64,000 nucleotides of DNA from NCBI RefSeq assembly GCF_013423485.1, contig NZ_JABFFR010000019.1:141902-205901 (forward strand). Direction: 5' to 3'. How positions within the stretch are numbered: position 1 is the stretch's first letter; every line of letters begins with the position of its first letter. This DNA is from Azospirillum oleiclasticum (lineage in GTDB: Bacteria > Pseudomonadota > Alphaproteobacteria > Azospirillales > Azospirillaceae). The translations under genes were made by a program, and so were the position numbers. The notes beneath the pieces are model-generated. The model was not told where the DNA came from. It searched no databases and was given only the letters and a program-made list of their open reading frames with translations. Positions 17,265 to 26,726 of this stretch are shown piece after piece.

Positions 17265-19456
17265 CCCTGCCCGCCACGGGTGAATCAGCCGGCGTTCCCG
17301 CCCCGCAAGCCGCCGCGCCGGCACCGGCGGCACCACGGCGCGTCGTGCCGCTGGCCTTCCTGGGTGCCGGGGGCTTCCTGGTGCTTGCCGCCGGCGGGCT
17401 GGCCGTCTGGCTGAAGGGGGGCGGCAGTGCCGACCCGCTGACTAGCTTCGCCATCCTGATGGTCATGGCCGTCGCGGCGGCGCTGGGCGGGCTGTGGCTG
17501 GTGGTGGACCGGCGGCTGCTGCGCGCCGGCGCCACGCTGGCAAGCGAGGCACGGGTGGTCGGTCACGGCAGCGGCGGCGCCCGCATCCCGGCGGAGCGCT
17601 ACGGCGACATGGCGGCGGTGGCGCTCGCCGTCAACGACCTCGCCGAGAAGCTGGTGGCGGCGCGGCGCGACATCGACCGGACCGTCGCCCACCAGACCAC
17701 CGCGGTGGAGGAGCAGAAGACCCGCCTCGCCGCCATCCTGCGCGACCTGCACGAAGGCGTGCTGGTGTGCAACGCGCAGCATCAGATCCTGCTGTACAAC
17801 CAGACCGCCGTCGACCTGCTGCAACTGTCCGGCACGCTGGGGCTGGGCCGCAGCCTGCTGCATTTCCTGGCCGCCGAGCCGGTGATCCACACACTGGAGC
17901 GGCTGACGCTGCGCGTGCGCGAAGGGCGGCACCTGCACCACGAGCACGGCACCACCGCCCAGTTCATCGGCGGCACCAAGGACGGCGGCGTGCTGCTGGA
18001 AGGCCGCATGAGCGTCATCCTGCAGGAACCCGGCGGGACGGAGGAGGGGCCACCGGTCATCACCGGCTACGTCATCACGCTGGCCGACGCGACGCGCGAG
18101 CTGGCGGCGCTCGGCCAGCGCGACGCGCTGCTGCGCGAGGCGACGGAGAGCTTCCGCAGCCCGATCGCCAACCTGCGCGCGGTCGTCGAGACCATGGCCG
18201 ATTCCCCCGACCTGGGGGCCGACGATCGGGCCGCCTTCGAAGCGGCGATGCTGGAGTCCTGCAACGCCCTGTCGGACAAGCTGGAACGCGTGGCCGGCGA
18301 GTACCGGAACATCATCACCGGCTCCTGGCCGATGAGCGACATCCATTCCGCCAACCTGATCAATCTGGTCCGCCACCGCGTCGGCAGCGGCCGCAGCTAC
18401 ACGGTCACCCCCACCGGCCTGCCGCAATGGGTGCACGCCGACAGCTTCAGCGTCGTCGTGCTGCTCGATTACCTGATCGAATACGTGTACGCCCTGACCG
18501 CCATCGGCGCGTACGACCTCTCCGCCACGGCGGAGGGGCGCTGGGTCTATCTCGACATCGAGTGGCAGGGCCCGCCGGTGCCGAGCGGCATCGTCGACAG
18601 CTGGCTCGACCACCCGCTTCCCGACGCGCTGGGCGGCCTGACCGTGGGCGACGTGCTCCAGCACCACCGCAGCACCATGTGGAGCGAGGCGATCCGCGGT
18701 CGCGACGGTTTCGCCCGGCTGCGCGTGCCACTGCCGCCGGCGCTGTCCCCGCCCAGCGCCGGCAAGCACAAGGCGGCGGCTGCGGCGCGGCCGGAGTTCT
18801 TCGATTTCAACCTGCTCCACCAGCCGCTGGTGACCAGCGAGCTGGGCCGCACGCCGCTCGACCGGCTGCATTACGTGGTGTTCGACACCGAGACGACGGG
18901 CCTGGCGCCCTCGACCGGTGACGAGATCATCCAGATCGCCGCCGTGCGCATCGTCAACGGCCGCATCCTGACCGGGGAGACCTTCAGCACGCTGGTCAAC
19001 CCCGGCCGGTCGATCCCGGCGGAATCGGTGCGGTTCCACGGCCTGACCGACGCCATGGTGGCCGACGCTCCCGACATCCGGACCGTGCTGCCGCAGTTCC
19101 GCGCCTATGTCTCCGGCGCCGTCATCGTCGCCCACAACGCCGCCTTCGACCTGAAGTTCATCAAGATGAAGGAGCGGGCGGCGGGCGTGCGCTTCGACAC
19201 GCCGGTGCTCGACACCATGCTGCTGTCGCGCATGCTCCAGGGCGACGACGGCGACCACACGCTGGACGGCATCGCCCATCGGCTGGGGATCGAGGTGGTG
19301 GACCGGCACACCGCGCTCGGCGACAGCCTGGTCACCGCCGCCATCTTCCTGAAGATGATCGACATGCTGCGCGAGCGCGACGTGCGCACGCTGGACGACG
19401 CCATCCGCGCCGCCAACATCATCGTCGAGCTGGCCCAGCGGGAGCGCGCCTTTTGA
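17261..19456 (+). CDS. Membrane sensor-like protein fused to a DEDDh 3'-5' exonuclease domain
   Basis: 731 aa. Two N-terminal transmembrane helices (about residues 28-50 and 63-82) are followed by a HAMP-like helix, a PAS-like domain (about 150-280) and a kinase-dimerisation-like helix (SFRSPIANLRAVVE) that lacks the phospho-accepting His. A degenerate ATPase-like region without clear N and G boxes comes next. The C-terminal about 190 residues (about 535-715) are a DnaQ-type exonuclease: Asp542 and Glu544 in FDTETTG, VAHNAAFDLKF (ExoII) and HTALGDSLVTA (ExoIII His/Asp). It is thus a membrane-anchored sensor with an intact nuclease and a pseudo-kinase. It is coupled to the receiver upstream and overlaps the small membrane gene downstream. 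Related exonucleases occur near sodium:solute symporter genes in other proteobacteria. Confidence 0.8.
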   Translation: MTLPATGESAGVPAPQAAAPAPAAPRRVVPLAFLGAGGFLVLAAGGLAVWLKGGGSADPLTSFAILMVMAVAAALGGLWLVVDRRLLRAGATLASEARVVGHGSGGARIPAERYGDMAAVALAVNDLAEKLVAARRDIDRTVAHQTTAVEEQKTRLAAILRDLHEGVLVCNAQHQILLYNQTAVDLLQLSGTLGLGRSLLHFLAAEPVIHTLERLTLRVREGRHLHHEHGTTAQFIGGTKDGGVLLEGRMSVILQEPGGTEEGPPVITGYVITLADATRELAALGQRDALLREATESFRSPIANLRAVVETMADSPDLGADDRAAFEAAMLESCNALSDKLERVAGEYRNIITGSWPMSDIHSANLINLVRHRVGSGRSYTVTPTGLPQWVHADSFSVVVLLDYLIEYVYALTAIGAYDLSATAEGRWVYLDIEWQGPPVPSGIVDSWLDHPLPDALGGLTVGDVLQHHRSTMWSEAIRGRDGFARLRVPLPPALSPPSAGKHKAAAAARPEFFDFNLLHQPLVTSELGRTPLDRLHYVVFDTETTGLAPSTGDEIIQIAAVRIVNGRILTGETFSTLVNPGRSIPAESVRFHGLTDAMVADAPDIRTVLPQFRAYVSGAVIVAHNAAFDLKFIKMKERAAGVRFDTPVLDTMLLSRMLQGDDGDHTLDGIAHRLGIEVVDRHTALGDSLVTAAIFLKMIDMLRERDVRTLDDAIRAANIIVELAQRERAF

Positions 19457-19695
19457 GCCCGCCCCCGGCGGGCCGACCGTCCCCCGGCCCGCGCGGCGCA
19501 CGCCCGGGGACGGACCGGCTCGCCGCCCTGTTCCTCGCCGCCGCGGTGGCCTTCAACCCACCGCTGCTGCGCGTCTTCGGCGCCGGCGACACGGTATTCG
19601 GGCTGCCGCTGCTGTACCTGTACGTGTTCGCCGTCTGGCTCGGGGTGATCGGGCTGCTGGCGGTGCATGTGGAGCGGCGCGGAACCGGGGGGTGA
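19453..19695 (+). CDS. Small membrane protein preceding a symporter-kinase
   Basis: 80 aa if the TTG at 19453, which overlaps the previous stop, is used; the start is uncertain. Two hydrophobic stretches (LAALFLAAAVAFNPPLL and LPLLYLYVFAVWLGVIGLLAV) end in a short charged tail. Small two-helix proteins commonly accompany sodium:solute symporter genes (DUF4212, DUF485 and DUF3311 types). The position 4 nt before the symporter-kinase start fits such an accessory subunit, although I cannot assign it to one of those families. Confidence 0.6.
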   Translation: MSPPPAGRPSPGPRGARPGTDRLAALFLAAAVAFNPPLLRVFGAGDTVFGLPLLYLYVFAVWLGVIGLLAVHVERRGTGG

Positions 19696-19699
19696 CGCC

Positions 19700-22447
19700 A
19701 TGCCCTGGCCGCTGATCGTCGCCGCCAGCCTCGCCTATCTGCTCGGTCTCTTCGCCATCGCCTATTGGGCCGACCGGCGGGCGGATGCGGGACGCAGCGT
19801 GATCGCGTCGCCGTACGTGTACGCGCTGTCGCTGGGCGTGTTCTGCACGACCTGGACCTTCTACGGCTCGGTGGGGCGTGCGGCGTCGCTGGGCATCGGC
19901 TTCCTGCCGATCTATCTCGGCCCCACCCTGCTGATGATCCTGGGGCCGCTGGTGCTGCGCCGGGTGCTGCGGGCGGCCAAGGAGCAGCGCAGCACATCCA
20001 TCGCCGACTTCATGGCCAGCCGCTACGGTCGCAGCCAGGGGCTGGGCGGGCTGGTGGCGCTGACCGCGGTGGTCGGCGTCACCCCCTACATCGCGTTGCA
20101 GCTCAAGGCGGTATCGGTCAGCTTCGCGGTGCTGTCGGGGGCCGACCCGTCGGGCCGCGCGGGCGGGCTGGGCCTGCCCTTCGTGCTCGACAACGCCTTC
20201 TACGTGGCGGTGGTCATGGCCGCCTTCGCCATCATCTTCGGCACCCGCCACATCGACGCCGCCGAGCATCACGAGGGCATGGTCGCCGCCGTCGCCTTCG
20301 AATCGGTGGTCAAGCTGGTGGCCTTCCTGGCGGTCGGCACCTTCGTGGTGTGGTGGCAGTTCGCCGGCCCGCAGGACCTGTTCGGCCGCGCCGAGGCCCA
20401 CCCGGAGATCCGGGCGCTCTACACCGCGGCCCCGGCCTTGGGCGACGGGGGCTGGGTGACCACCACCCTGCTCGCCATGGCCGCCGTGCTGTGCCTGCCC
20501 CGGCAGTTCCAGGTGATGGTGGTCGAGACGGTGAACGAGCGGCACCTGGACCGCGCGCTGTGGCTGTTCCCGCTCTATCTGCTGCTGATCAATCTGTTCG
20601 TGCTGCCGGTGGCGGTGGCGGGTCTGCTGCTGTTTCCCGGCCGCGTGGTGGACCCCGACGTGTTCGTGGTGGCGCTGCCGCTGCACGGCGGGGCGGAGTG
20701 GCTGGCGCTGCTGGCCTTCCTGGGCGGGCTGTCGGCGGCCACCGGCATGATCATCGTGGAGGCCATCGCGCTGTCCACCATGGTGTGCAACGACCTCGTC
20801 ATGCCGCTGCTGCTCAGGCTGCGTCATCGCAGCATCGAGAGCCGGGCCGACCTGTCGCCGCTGCTGCTGCTGATCCGCCGCGTCGCCATCGTGGCGATCC
20901 TGGCGCTGGGCTACGTCTATTACCGGGTGGCGGGATCGGCCTACGCGCTGGTCGCCATCGGGCTGATCTCCTTCGCCGCGGTGGCGCAGTTCGCGCCGGC
21001 CCTGGTGGGCGGCGTGCTGTGGTCCGGTGCCACGCGGCGCGGCGCGCTGGCGGGGTTGAGCGCCGGCATCCTCACCTGGGCCTACACGCTGCTGCTGCCC
21101 TCCTTCGCGCGGTCGGGCTGGCTGCCGGCGGCCTTCATCGAGCGGGGGCCGTGGGGGGTGGAGCTGCTGCGCCCCTACGCCCTGTTCGGGCTGGACGGGC
21201 TGGACCCGCTGACCCACTCGCTGTTCTGGAGCCTGCTCGCCAACATCGGGCTGTACATGGTGGTGTCGATCCTAGACCGGCCGCCGCTGGGCGAGCGGAC
21301 GCAGGCCACCGCTTTCGTGGAAGGGCTGAGCCCGGCCGACCCGGCGGCCGCGGCCGGGGAATGGCGGGGCCGCGCCACGGTCGGTGACCTGCGGCGGATC
21401 GTCGCGCGCTTCCTCGGCCCCGCCCGCGCCGACGCCGCCTTCGCGCAGTTCGCGGCTGGCCGTGGGCAGCCGCTGGAACCGGAGCGACGGGCGGGGGCGG
21501 AGCTGGTGCGCTTCGCCGAGCGGCTGCTGGCCGGTGCCATCGGTGCCGCGTCCGCCCGGGTGGCGCTGGCGTCCGCGGTGAAGGGGGCGGAGGTCGGGCT
21601 GCCCGAGCTGATGCGCATGCTGGACGAGACCAGCCACGTCATCGAGTACAGCCGCCAGCTCGAACACAAGACGGCTGAGCTGGAGCGCACCAGCACCGCG
21701 CTGCGCGCCGCCAACGAGCGGCTGAAGGAGCTCGACCGGCTGAAGGACGAGTTCCTGTCCACCGTCACCCACGAGCTGCGCACGCCGCTGACCTCCATCC
21801 GTGCGCTGACCGAGATCCTGTACGACAACCCCGACATCGAGGCCGAACAGCGGCAGGAGTTCCTGGGCCTCGTCATCAAGGAGAGCGAGCGGCTGACCCG
21901 CCTGATCAACCAGGTGCTCGACATGGCGAAGATCGAGGCGGGGGAGATCGACTGGCAGGTCGGCCCCATGGACCCCGCCGCCGCGGTGGAGCAGGCGGCG
22001 GCGGCCACCAGCCAGCTTTTCCGCGACAAGGGCATCCATCTGGACGTCCGCATCCCGCCCGCCCTGCCGCCGGTGCTGGGCGACTACGACCGTCTCGTGC
22101 AGGTGGTGGTCAACCTGCTGTCCAACGCCGCCAAGTTCACCCCCGGCGGCGGCACCGTGACCGTGGCGGTGGAGCCGGCGGACGGCCTTGTCCGCGTGAC
22201 CGTCACCGACAGCGGCCCTGGCATCGCCCCCGAACACCACGCCGCCATCTTCGACCGCTTCCGCCAGGTCGGCGACCCGATGACCGACAAGCCCCAGGGC
22301 ACGGGGCTGGGCCTCGCCATCAGCAAGCGCATCGTCGAGCATCTGGGCGGCACCATCGGGGTGGAGAGCGAGCCGGGGCGGGGGGCGCGGTTTGCTTTCA
22401 CCGTGCCGGTGGCGGGGCATGCCAACCCGCCGGCGCCGCACGTCTGA
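19700..22447 (+). CDS. Sodium:solute symporter-like sensor histidine kinase (CbrA/CrbS-like)
   Basis: 915 aa. The N-terminal about 570 residues form a thirteen-helix SLC5/PutP-type transporter (FYGSVGRAASLG early, FADF-like SIADFMASRYG near residue 110). A linker and coiled coil (about 640-680) lead to a histidine kinase with His691 in THELRTPLTS, an N-box (NLLSNAAKF) and G-boxes (DSGPGIAP, GTGLGLAIS). In CbrA and CrbS a transporter domain senses or carries a nutrient and controls kinase output for carbon use. The same role is likely here, but no output regulator other than the lone receiver at 16872 is nearby. ATG 19700 is chosen because it opens the first membrane helix. Confidence 0.88.
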   Translation: MPWPLIVAASLAYLLGLFAIAYWADRRADAGRSVIASPYVYALSLGVFCTTWTFYGSVGRAASLGIGFLPIYLGPTLLMILGPLVLRRVLRAAKEQRSTSIADFMASRYGRSQGLGGLVALTAVVGVTPYIALQLKAVSVSFAVLSGADPSGRAGGLGLPFVLDNAFYVAVVMAAFAIIFGTRHIDAAEHHEGMVAAVAFESVVKLVAFLAVGTFVVWWQFAGPQDLFGRAEAHPEIRALYTAAPALGDGGWVTTTLLAMAAVLCLPRQFQVMVVETVNERHLDRALWLFPLYLLLINLFVLPVAVAGLLLFPGRVVDPDVFVVALPLHGGAEWLALLAFLGGLSAATGMIIVEAIALSTMVCNDLVMPLLLRLRHRSIESRADLSPLLLLIRRVAIVAILALGYVYYRVAGSAYALVAIGLISFAAVAQFAPALVGGVLWSGATRRGALAGLSAGILTWAYTLLLPSFARSGWLPAAFIERGPWGVELLRPYALFGLDGLDPLTHSLFWSLLANIGLYMVVSILDRPPLGERTQATAFVEGLSPADPAAAAGEWRGRATVGDLRRIVARFLGPARADAAFAQFAAGRGQPLEPERRAGAELVRFAERLLAGAIGAASARVALASAVKGAEVGLPELMRMLDETSHVIEYSRQLEHKTAELERTSTALRAANERLKELDRLKDEFLSTVTHELRTPLTSIRALTEILYDNPDIEAEQRQEFLGLVIKESERLTRLINQVLDMAKIEAGEIDWQVGPMDPAAAVEQAAAATSQLFRDKGIHLDVRIPPALPPVLGDYDRLVQVVVNLLSNAAKFTPGGGTVTVAVEPADGLVRVTVTDSGPGIAPEHHAAIFDRFRQVGDPMTDKPQGTGLGLAISKRIVEHLGGTIGVESEPGRGARFAFTVPVAGHANPPAPHV

Positions 22448-22561
22448 CGCCGGGTCTGCGCGAAGCGCTTGACCCCACCTGCGGCCGGGCGCGCGTCTGT
22501 TCGGGTCGGATCGGCAACACCGACATCCGTCACCGGCGCCGCTGCTAAGGAGCATCCGTCG

Positions 22562-22996
22562 ATGCCTGACGATCTCTATGACCGCGACTTCTACGCCTGG
22601 GCCAACCGGCAGGCGGCTTTGCTGCGCGCCGGCGATCTGTCCGCGGCCGACATCGACCACATCGCCGAGGAGATCGAGAGCATGGGGCGCAGCGAGAAGC
22701 GGGAACTGGTCAACCGCTTGGCGATCCTGCTGCTCCATATGCTCAAATGGCAATTCCAGCCTGGGCTGCGAGGCAACAGCTGGCGGCTCGGCATCAAGGA
22801 GCAACGTTACCGGCTGGCCGACCATCTCGCCGACAACCCCAGTTTGAAGGCGCGCCTGCCGAACGCCATCGCCGATGCCTACCGGCTGGCCCTGGTCGAG
22901 GCGGAGCGGGAGGCCGGACTGCCGGAGGAGACCTTTCCCGAAAGTTGCCTCTGGCCCGTCGAAAAGTTGCTGGAGCAGGGGTTCCTTCCCGACTGA
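22562..22996 (+). CDS. DUF29 family protein
   Basis: 144 aa with the DUF29 pattern: an aromatic-rich start (DLYDRDFYAWANRQAALLRAGDL), the conserved DIDHIAEEIESMGRSEKREL block, and a helical body ending in PEESCLWP-like text. DUF29 proteins are small, cytoplasmic and often multicopy in cyanobacteria and alphaproteobacteria; their function is unknown. An AAGGAG site precedes the ATG. It is monocistronic between the symporter-kinase and the chemosensory cluster. Confidence 0.85.
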   Translation: MPDDLYDRDFYAWANRQAALLRAGDLSAADIDHIAEEIESMGRSEKRELVNRLAILLLHMLKWQFQPGLRGNSWRLGIKEQRYRLADHLADNPSLKARLPNAIADAYRLALVEAEREAGLPEETFPESCLWPVEKLLEQGFLPD

Positions 22997-23112
22997 GGGT
23001 TGACGCACCCGCCCCGCTCCCCTCCTTAACGTTTCCTTATCCGCAACTCCGGCATCGTCCGGTCATAGGTCGGAAGGCCCGCGCGACGGTCCGTTCGGGG
23101 GAGTGCGTTGCT

Positions 23113-23424
23113 GTGTCGCTGATCAAGTGGAGTGAAGAGGGCGGGCAGGTCCGGCTGGGGTTGCCGGGGGACCTCGACCTGCCCATGGCGCAGCCTCTGC
23201 TGGACAGCTTGCGGCACGCGCTCTCCGCGGGCGGCGATGTCGCGGTCCTGGCCGAGGGGGTGGAGCGGGTCAGCACGGCGTCGGTCCAGGCGCTGCTGGT
23301 GGCGTCCCGCGCCGCCGCCGAGGCCGGGGTCCGCTTCGTCATCCTGCGGCCGTCCGAGGTGCTGGTGGAGACCTGCGACGATCTGGGTCTCGCCAGCTGG
23401 CTGAATCGTTGGAGTCAATCGTGA
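23113..23424 (+). CDS. STAS-domain protein, first gene of the chemosensory cluster
   Basis: 103 aa from GTG 23113. It has the STAS fold pattern (a beta strand, then LDLPMAQPLLDSL, then VERVSTASVQALLVASRAA), in which the segment equivalent to the phosphorylatable DSSG loop reads STAS. The canonical Asp is missing but a Ser is present. STAS proteins bind anti-sigma-type ATPases in partner switching. It overlaps the following cheY by 4 nt (GTGA), so it is translated with the chemotaxis genes. Confidence 0.75.
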   Translation: MSLIKWSEEGGQVRLGLPGDLDLPMAQPLLDSLRHALSAGGDVAVLAEGVERVSTASVQALLVASRAAAEAGVRFVILRPSEVLVETCDDLGLASWLNRWSQS

Positions 23425-23786
23425 AGAAGAAGGTCCTGACGGTCGACGACTCGCGCACCATGCGTGAAATGGTCGCCTTCACGCTGAAAAGCGCCGGTTA
23501 CGACGTGCTGGAGGCGTCGGACGGGCAGCAGGCCCTGGGGCTGATCGGCACCAACCAGGTCGATCTGGTAATCGCCGACCTGAACATGCCGGTGATGGAC
23601 GGGCTGACGCTGATCCGCCGGCTGCGCGCCATGCCGGCCCACCGGTCGCTGCCGATCCTGATGCTGACCACCGAGGCCGACGACAGGAAGAAGCAGGAGG
23701 GGCGCACCGCCGGGGCCACCGGCTGGATCGTCAAGCCCTTCAACCCGGAGAAGCTGGTCTCCGTCGTCCAGAAGGTCTGCGGCTGA
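23421..23786 (+). CDS. cheY: Chemotaxis response regulator CheY
   Basis: 121 aa from GTG 23421. The acid pocket (VDDSRTMR), the phospho-acceptor Asp53 (IADLNMPVMDG), the Thr/Ser switch region (LMLTTEA) and the Lys in WIVKPFNP are all present, as in the CheY group that pairs with CheA. It should accept phosphate from the CheA encoded 49 nt downstream. Output may be a flagellar switch or another effector. Confidence 0.9.
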   Translation: MKKKVLTVDDSRTMREMVAFTLKSAGYDVLEASDGQQALGLIGTNQVDLVIADLNMPVMDGLTLIRRLRAMPAHRSLPILMLTTEADDRKKQEGRTAGATGWIVKPFNPEKLVSVVQKVCG

Positions 23787-23835
23787 TCCGCGCGCCGGCA
23801 CCGCCGACCACCCCACCCCGCCAGGACGTCCGCCC

Positions 23836-26091
23836 GTGGAAGACCTCAGCCGCTTCAAGCAGACCTATTTCGACGAGAGCGCCGAACTGCTGGCGGTGGC
23901 CGAGGCCGGGCTGCTGCGCCTGACCCCCGGCACGGCGGACGCCGACGAGGTGAACGCCATCTTCCGCGCCGTCCACTCCATCAAGGGCGGCGGCGGCGCC
24001 TTCGGTTTCACCGACCTCGTGGCCTTCGCGCACGAGTTCGAGACGGTGATGGACCTCGTCCGCAACGACGCCATCCCGATCACCACCGAACTGGTGGACA
24101 CGCTGATCCGCGCCAACGACGTGCTGGGCACCATGCTCGGCTACGCCCGCGACGAGGCGCCGGTGCCGCCGGGCACCGGGGACGCGGTGGCCGACGCGTT
24201 GCGCCGGCACCAGTCCGCGCCGCCGCCCGCAACGGACGCGGGGCCGCCGCACAACGACCTCGACGCCGCCTTCGCCGCCGCCCACGCCGCGGAAACCACC
24301 CACCCGGACGACGAGGACGACGAGGCCGGCATCTTCGGCGACGCCATGGCCGCGATCCTCGACGCCCGCAATCCGTCGGCGGCTGCCGCCGGCCGGCAGC
24401 GCTGGACGGTGGTGTTCCGCCCGCGCCCCGACCTGTTGCTGTCCGGCAACGAGCCCGCCTTCATGCTGCGCGCCCTGCGCCGGCTGGGCGAGGCGGAGGT
24501 GGAGTGCCACCTGGACCGGCTGCCGGGGCTGGCCGAGCTGGATGCGGAGCAGCTCCACCTGTCCTGGACGATCACCCTGCTGACCGGGCCGTCGGTGGAC
24601 CGCGAGCGCATCGCCGACGTGTTCGAATTCGTCGCCGACGAGTGCGACGTGACCATCACCGCCGACGCCCCGCCGCCAGCGGTGCCGGATGCCGCGGCGC
24701 CGCTTCCGGATGCCTTGCGGTCGCCGTCCGGTCCGTCCGTCCCCGCCGCCGCGGCACCGCCGCCGCCGCCCGCGACCCCCGAACCGGCGTCGCGGCCCGC
24801 GGACCCCGCGGCCCCGCGCGCCAAACCGGCCGAGAACGGGGCCGCGCAGCACGCCGGGCTGACCAGCCACACCATCCGCGTCGACCTTGACAAGATCGAC
24901 CGGCTCGTCAACATGGTCGGCGAGATGGTGATCACCCAGGCGATGATCGCCGAGCATGTCCGCGAGCTGCCGCCGGGCGAGTTCCAGGAGCTGCTGGAGG
25001 GGCTGGAGCAGCTTGCCCAGCACACGCGCGAGCTGCGCGAGAGCGTGATGTCCATCCGCGCCCAGCCGGTGTCCAGCGTCTTCTCCCGCATGCCGCGGCT
25101 GGTGCGCGAGCTGGCGGGCGGGCTCGGCAAGGAGGTGCAGCTCGTCACCTCGGGTGAGACGACGGAGGTGGACAAGACCGTCGTCGAGAACCTCGTCGAC
25201 CCGCTCACCCACATGATCCGCAACTCCATCGACCACGGGCTGGAGACGCCGGAGGAGCGGGAGGCGGCGGGCAAGCCGCGCACCGGCACCGTCACCCTGT
25301 CGGCCCAGCACCGCTCCGGCCGCATCGTCATCGAAGTGGCCGACGACGGGCGCGGCATCAACCGCGGCCGGGTGCTGGCCAAGGCGGTCGAGAAGGGCCT
25401 CGTGCAGCCCGGCGCCAGCCTGTCGGACGAGGAGATCGACCACCTGATCTTCCTGCCCGGCTTCTCCACCGCGGAGAAGGTGTCGAACGTGTCCGGCCGC
25501 GGCGTCGGCATGGATGTGGTGCGCCGCAACATCACCTCGCTGGGCGGGCGCATCGGCGTCTATTCCTCACCGGGCGAGGGCTCGCGCTTCGTGCTCTCGC
25601 TGCCGCTGACTCTGGCGGTGCTGGACGGCATGGTCATCTCGGTCGGCGAGGAGCGCTTCGTGCTGCCGCTGACCAACATCGTGGAGAGCCTGCGGCCCAA
25701 ACCGTCCGACCTGCACGGGCTGGTCAACCGCTGCGACGTGATGATGGCGCGCGGGGAGTATGTGCGCCTCGTCCACCTGAACCGGCTGTTCGGCATCCCC
25801 GGCGCCACCGAGGACGCGACCCGCGCTCTGGTCGTGCTCGTGGAGACCGAGGAGGGAGCACGGCTGGGGCTGGTGGTGGACGAGGTGCTGGGCCAGCAGC
25901 AGGTCGTCATCAAGAGCCTGGAAGCCAACTTCCGCCGGCTGGACGGCGTGGCCGCCGCCACCATTCTGGGCGACGGCCGGGTGGCGCTGATCCTCGATGT
26001 CGCCGGCCTGCGCGACATGAGCCGCCAGGGCGGCAGCGCCCCGCCGCGGGCCGCCGCCGCCCTTCCCGCACCCGAACCCGCAGCCGTTTGA
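23836..26091 (+). CDS. cheA: Chemotaxis histidine kinase CheA
   Basis: 751 aa from GTG 23836. The Hpt domain is N-terminal with the phospho-accepting His47 (AVHSIKGGGGAF). A middle region (about residues 190-285) looks like a regulator-binding P2 domain. A Pro/Ala linker (about 285-335), the dimerisation helices (about 345-410), the ATPase (DPLTHMIRNSIDHG N-box; DDGRGI and GRGVGMDVV G-boxes) and a C-terminal CheW-like domain complete the usual order. The kinase couples receptor state to CheY and CheB phosphorylation. All catalytic elements look intact. Confidence 0.95.
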   Translation: MEDLSRFKQTYFDESAELLAVAEAGLLRLTPGTADADEVNAIFRAVHSIKGGGGAFGFTDLVAFAHEFETVMDLVRNDAIPITTELVDTLIRANDVLGTMLGYARDEAPVPPGTGDAVADALRRHQSAPPPATDAGPPHNDLDAAFAAAHAAETTHPDDEDDEAGIFGDAMAAILDARNPSAAAAGRQRWTVVFRPRPDLLLSGNEPAFMLRALRRLGEAEVECHLDRLPGLAELDAEQLHLSWTITLLTGPSVDRERIADVFEFVADECDVTITADAPPPAVPDAAAPLPDALRSPSGPSVPAAAAPPPPPATPEPASRPADPAAPRAKPAENGAAQHAGLTSHTIRVDLDKIDRLVNMVGEMVITQAMIAEHVRELPPGEFQELLEGLEQLAQHTRELRESVMSIRAQPVSSVFSRMPRLVRELAGGLGKEVQLVTSGETTEVDKTVVENLVDPLTHMIRNSIDHGLETPEEREAAGKPRTGTVTLSAQHRSGRIVIEVADDGRGINRGRVLAKAVEKGLVQPGASLSDEEIDHLIFLPGFSTAEKVSNVSGRGVGMDVVRRNITSLGGRIGVYSSPGEGSRFVLSLPLTLAVLDGMVISVGEERFVLPLTNIVESLRPKPSDLHGLVNRCDVMMARGEYVRLVHLNRLFGIPGATEDATRALVVLVETEEGARLGLVVDEVLGQQQVVIKSLEANFRRLDGVAAATILGDGRVALILDVAGLRDMSRQGGSAPPRAAAALPAPEPAAV

Positions 26092-26102
26092 GGGCACGAC
26101 CG

Positions 26103-26663
26103 ATGCACAGCTCCACCGCTCTCTCCAATATCGGCTCCACCGGCGGCTCCACTGGTGGTGCCGCCATCGGCGCTGCCAACGCGCACGAGGATCAGTACGT
26201 CACCTTCACCGTCGGCACCGAGGAATACGGCGTCAACATCCTGGCCGTGCGCGAGATCCGCGGCTGGACTCCGGAAAGCCGGCTGCCGAACCTGCCCGAC
26301 TATGTGCGCGGGGTGATCAACCTGCGTGGCATCATCATTCCCATTTTCGACCTGCGCGCCCGCTTCGGCGGTGGCGCCACCGAGGTGACCAAACGTCACG
26401 TCGTGGTAGTGATCCAGGTGGGTGAGCGCACACGCGGCATCCTGGTGGACGCCATCTCCGACATCCTCGCCATCTCCCAGGACGCCATCCGGCCGCCGCC
26501 CGACCTCGACACCGGGCTGGTGGACACCGAATACCTCTCCGGCCTCTACACGGTGGACAACCGTATGGTCACTCTGCTGGACGTGCAGCGACTCTTTGCG
26601 GTCGAGGCCAGCGAGGAGGATGCGACGCAGAAGGCACTTCCCGCCCCGGATCGACTTTCCTAG
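26103..26663 (+). CDS. cheW: Chemotaxis adaptor CheW
   Basis: 186 aa. After a Gly/Ser-rich N-terminal tail of about 30 residues comes a single CheW domain (about 30-170) with the conserved blocks EEYGVNILAVREIRGW, LPNLPDYVRGVINLRG and YLSGLYTVDNRMVTLLDV. It bridges chemoreceptors and CheA. It lies 11 nt after cheA, in the same operon. Confidence 0.93.
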   Translation: MHSSTALSNIGSTGGSTGGAAIGAANAHEDQYVTFTVGTEEYGVNILAVREIRGWTPESRLPNLPDYVRGVINLRGIIIPIFDLRARFGGGATEVTKRHVVVVIQVGERTRGILVDAISDILAISQDAIRPPPDLDTGLVDTEYLSGLYTVDNRMVTLLDVQRLFAVEASEEDATQKALPAPDRLS

Positions 26664-26726
26664 GTTGCATCGCCCGCGTCCTCATACATAAAAAGATATA
26701 GGCTGTGTGATCGGGACGGGGCGGCC

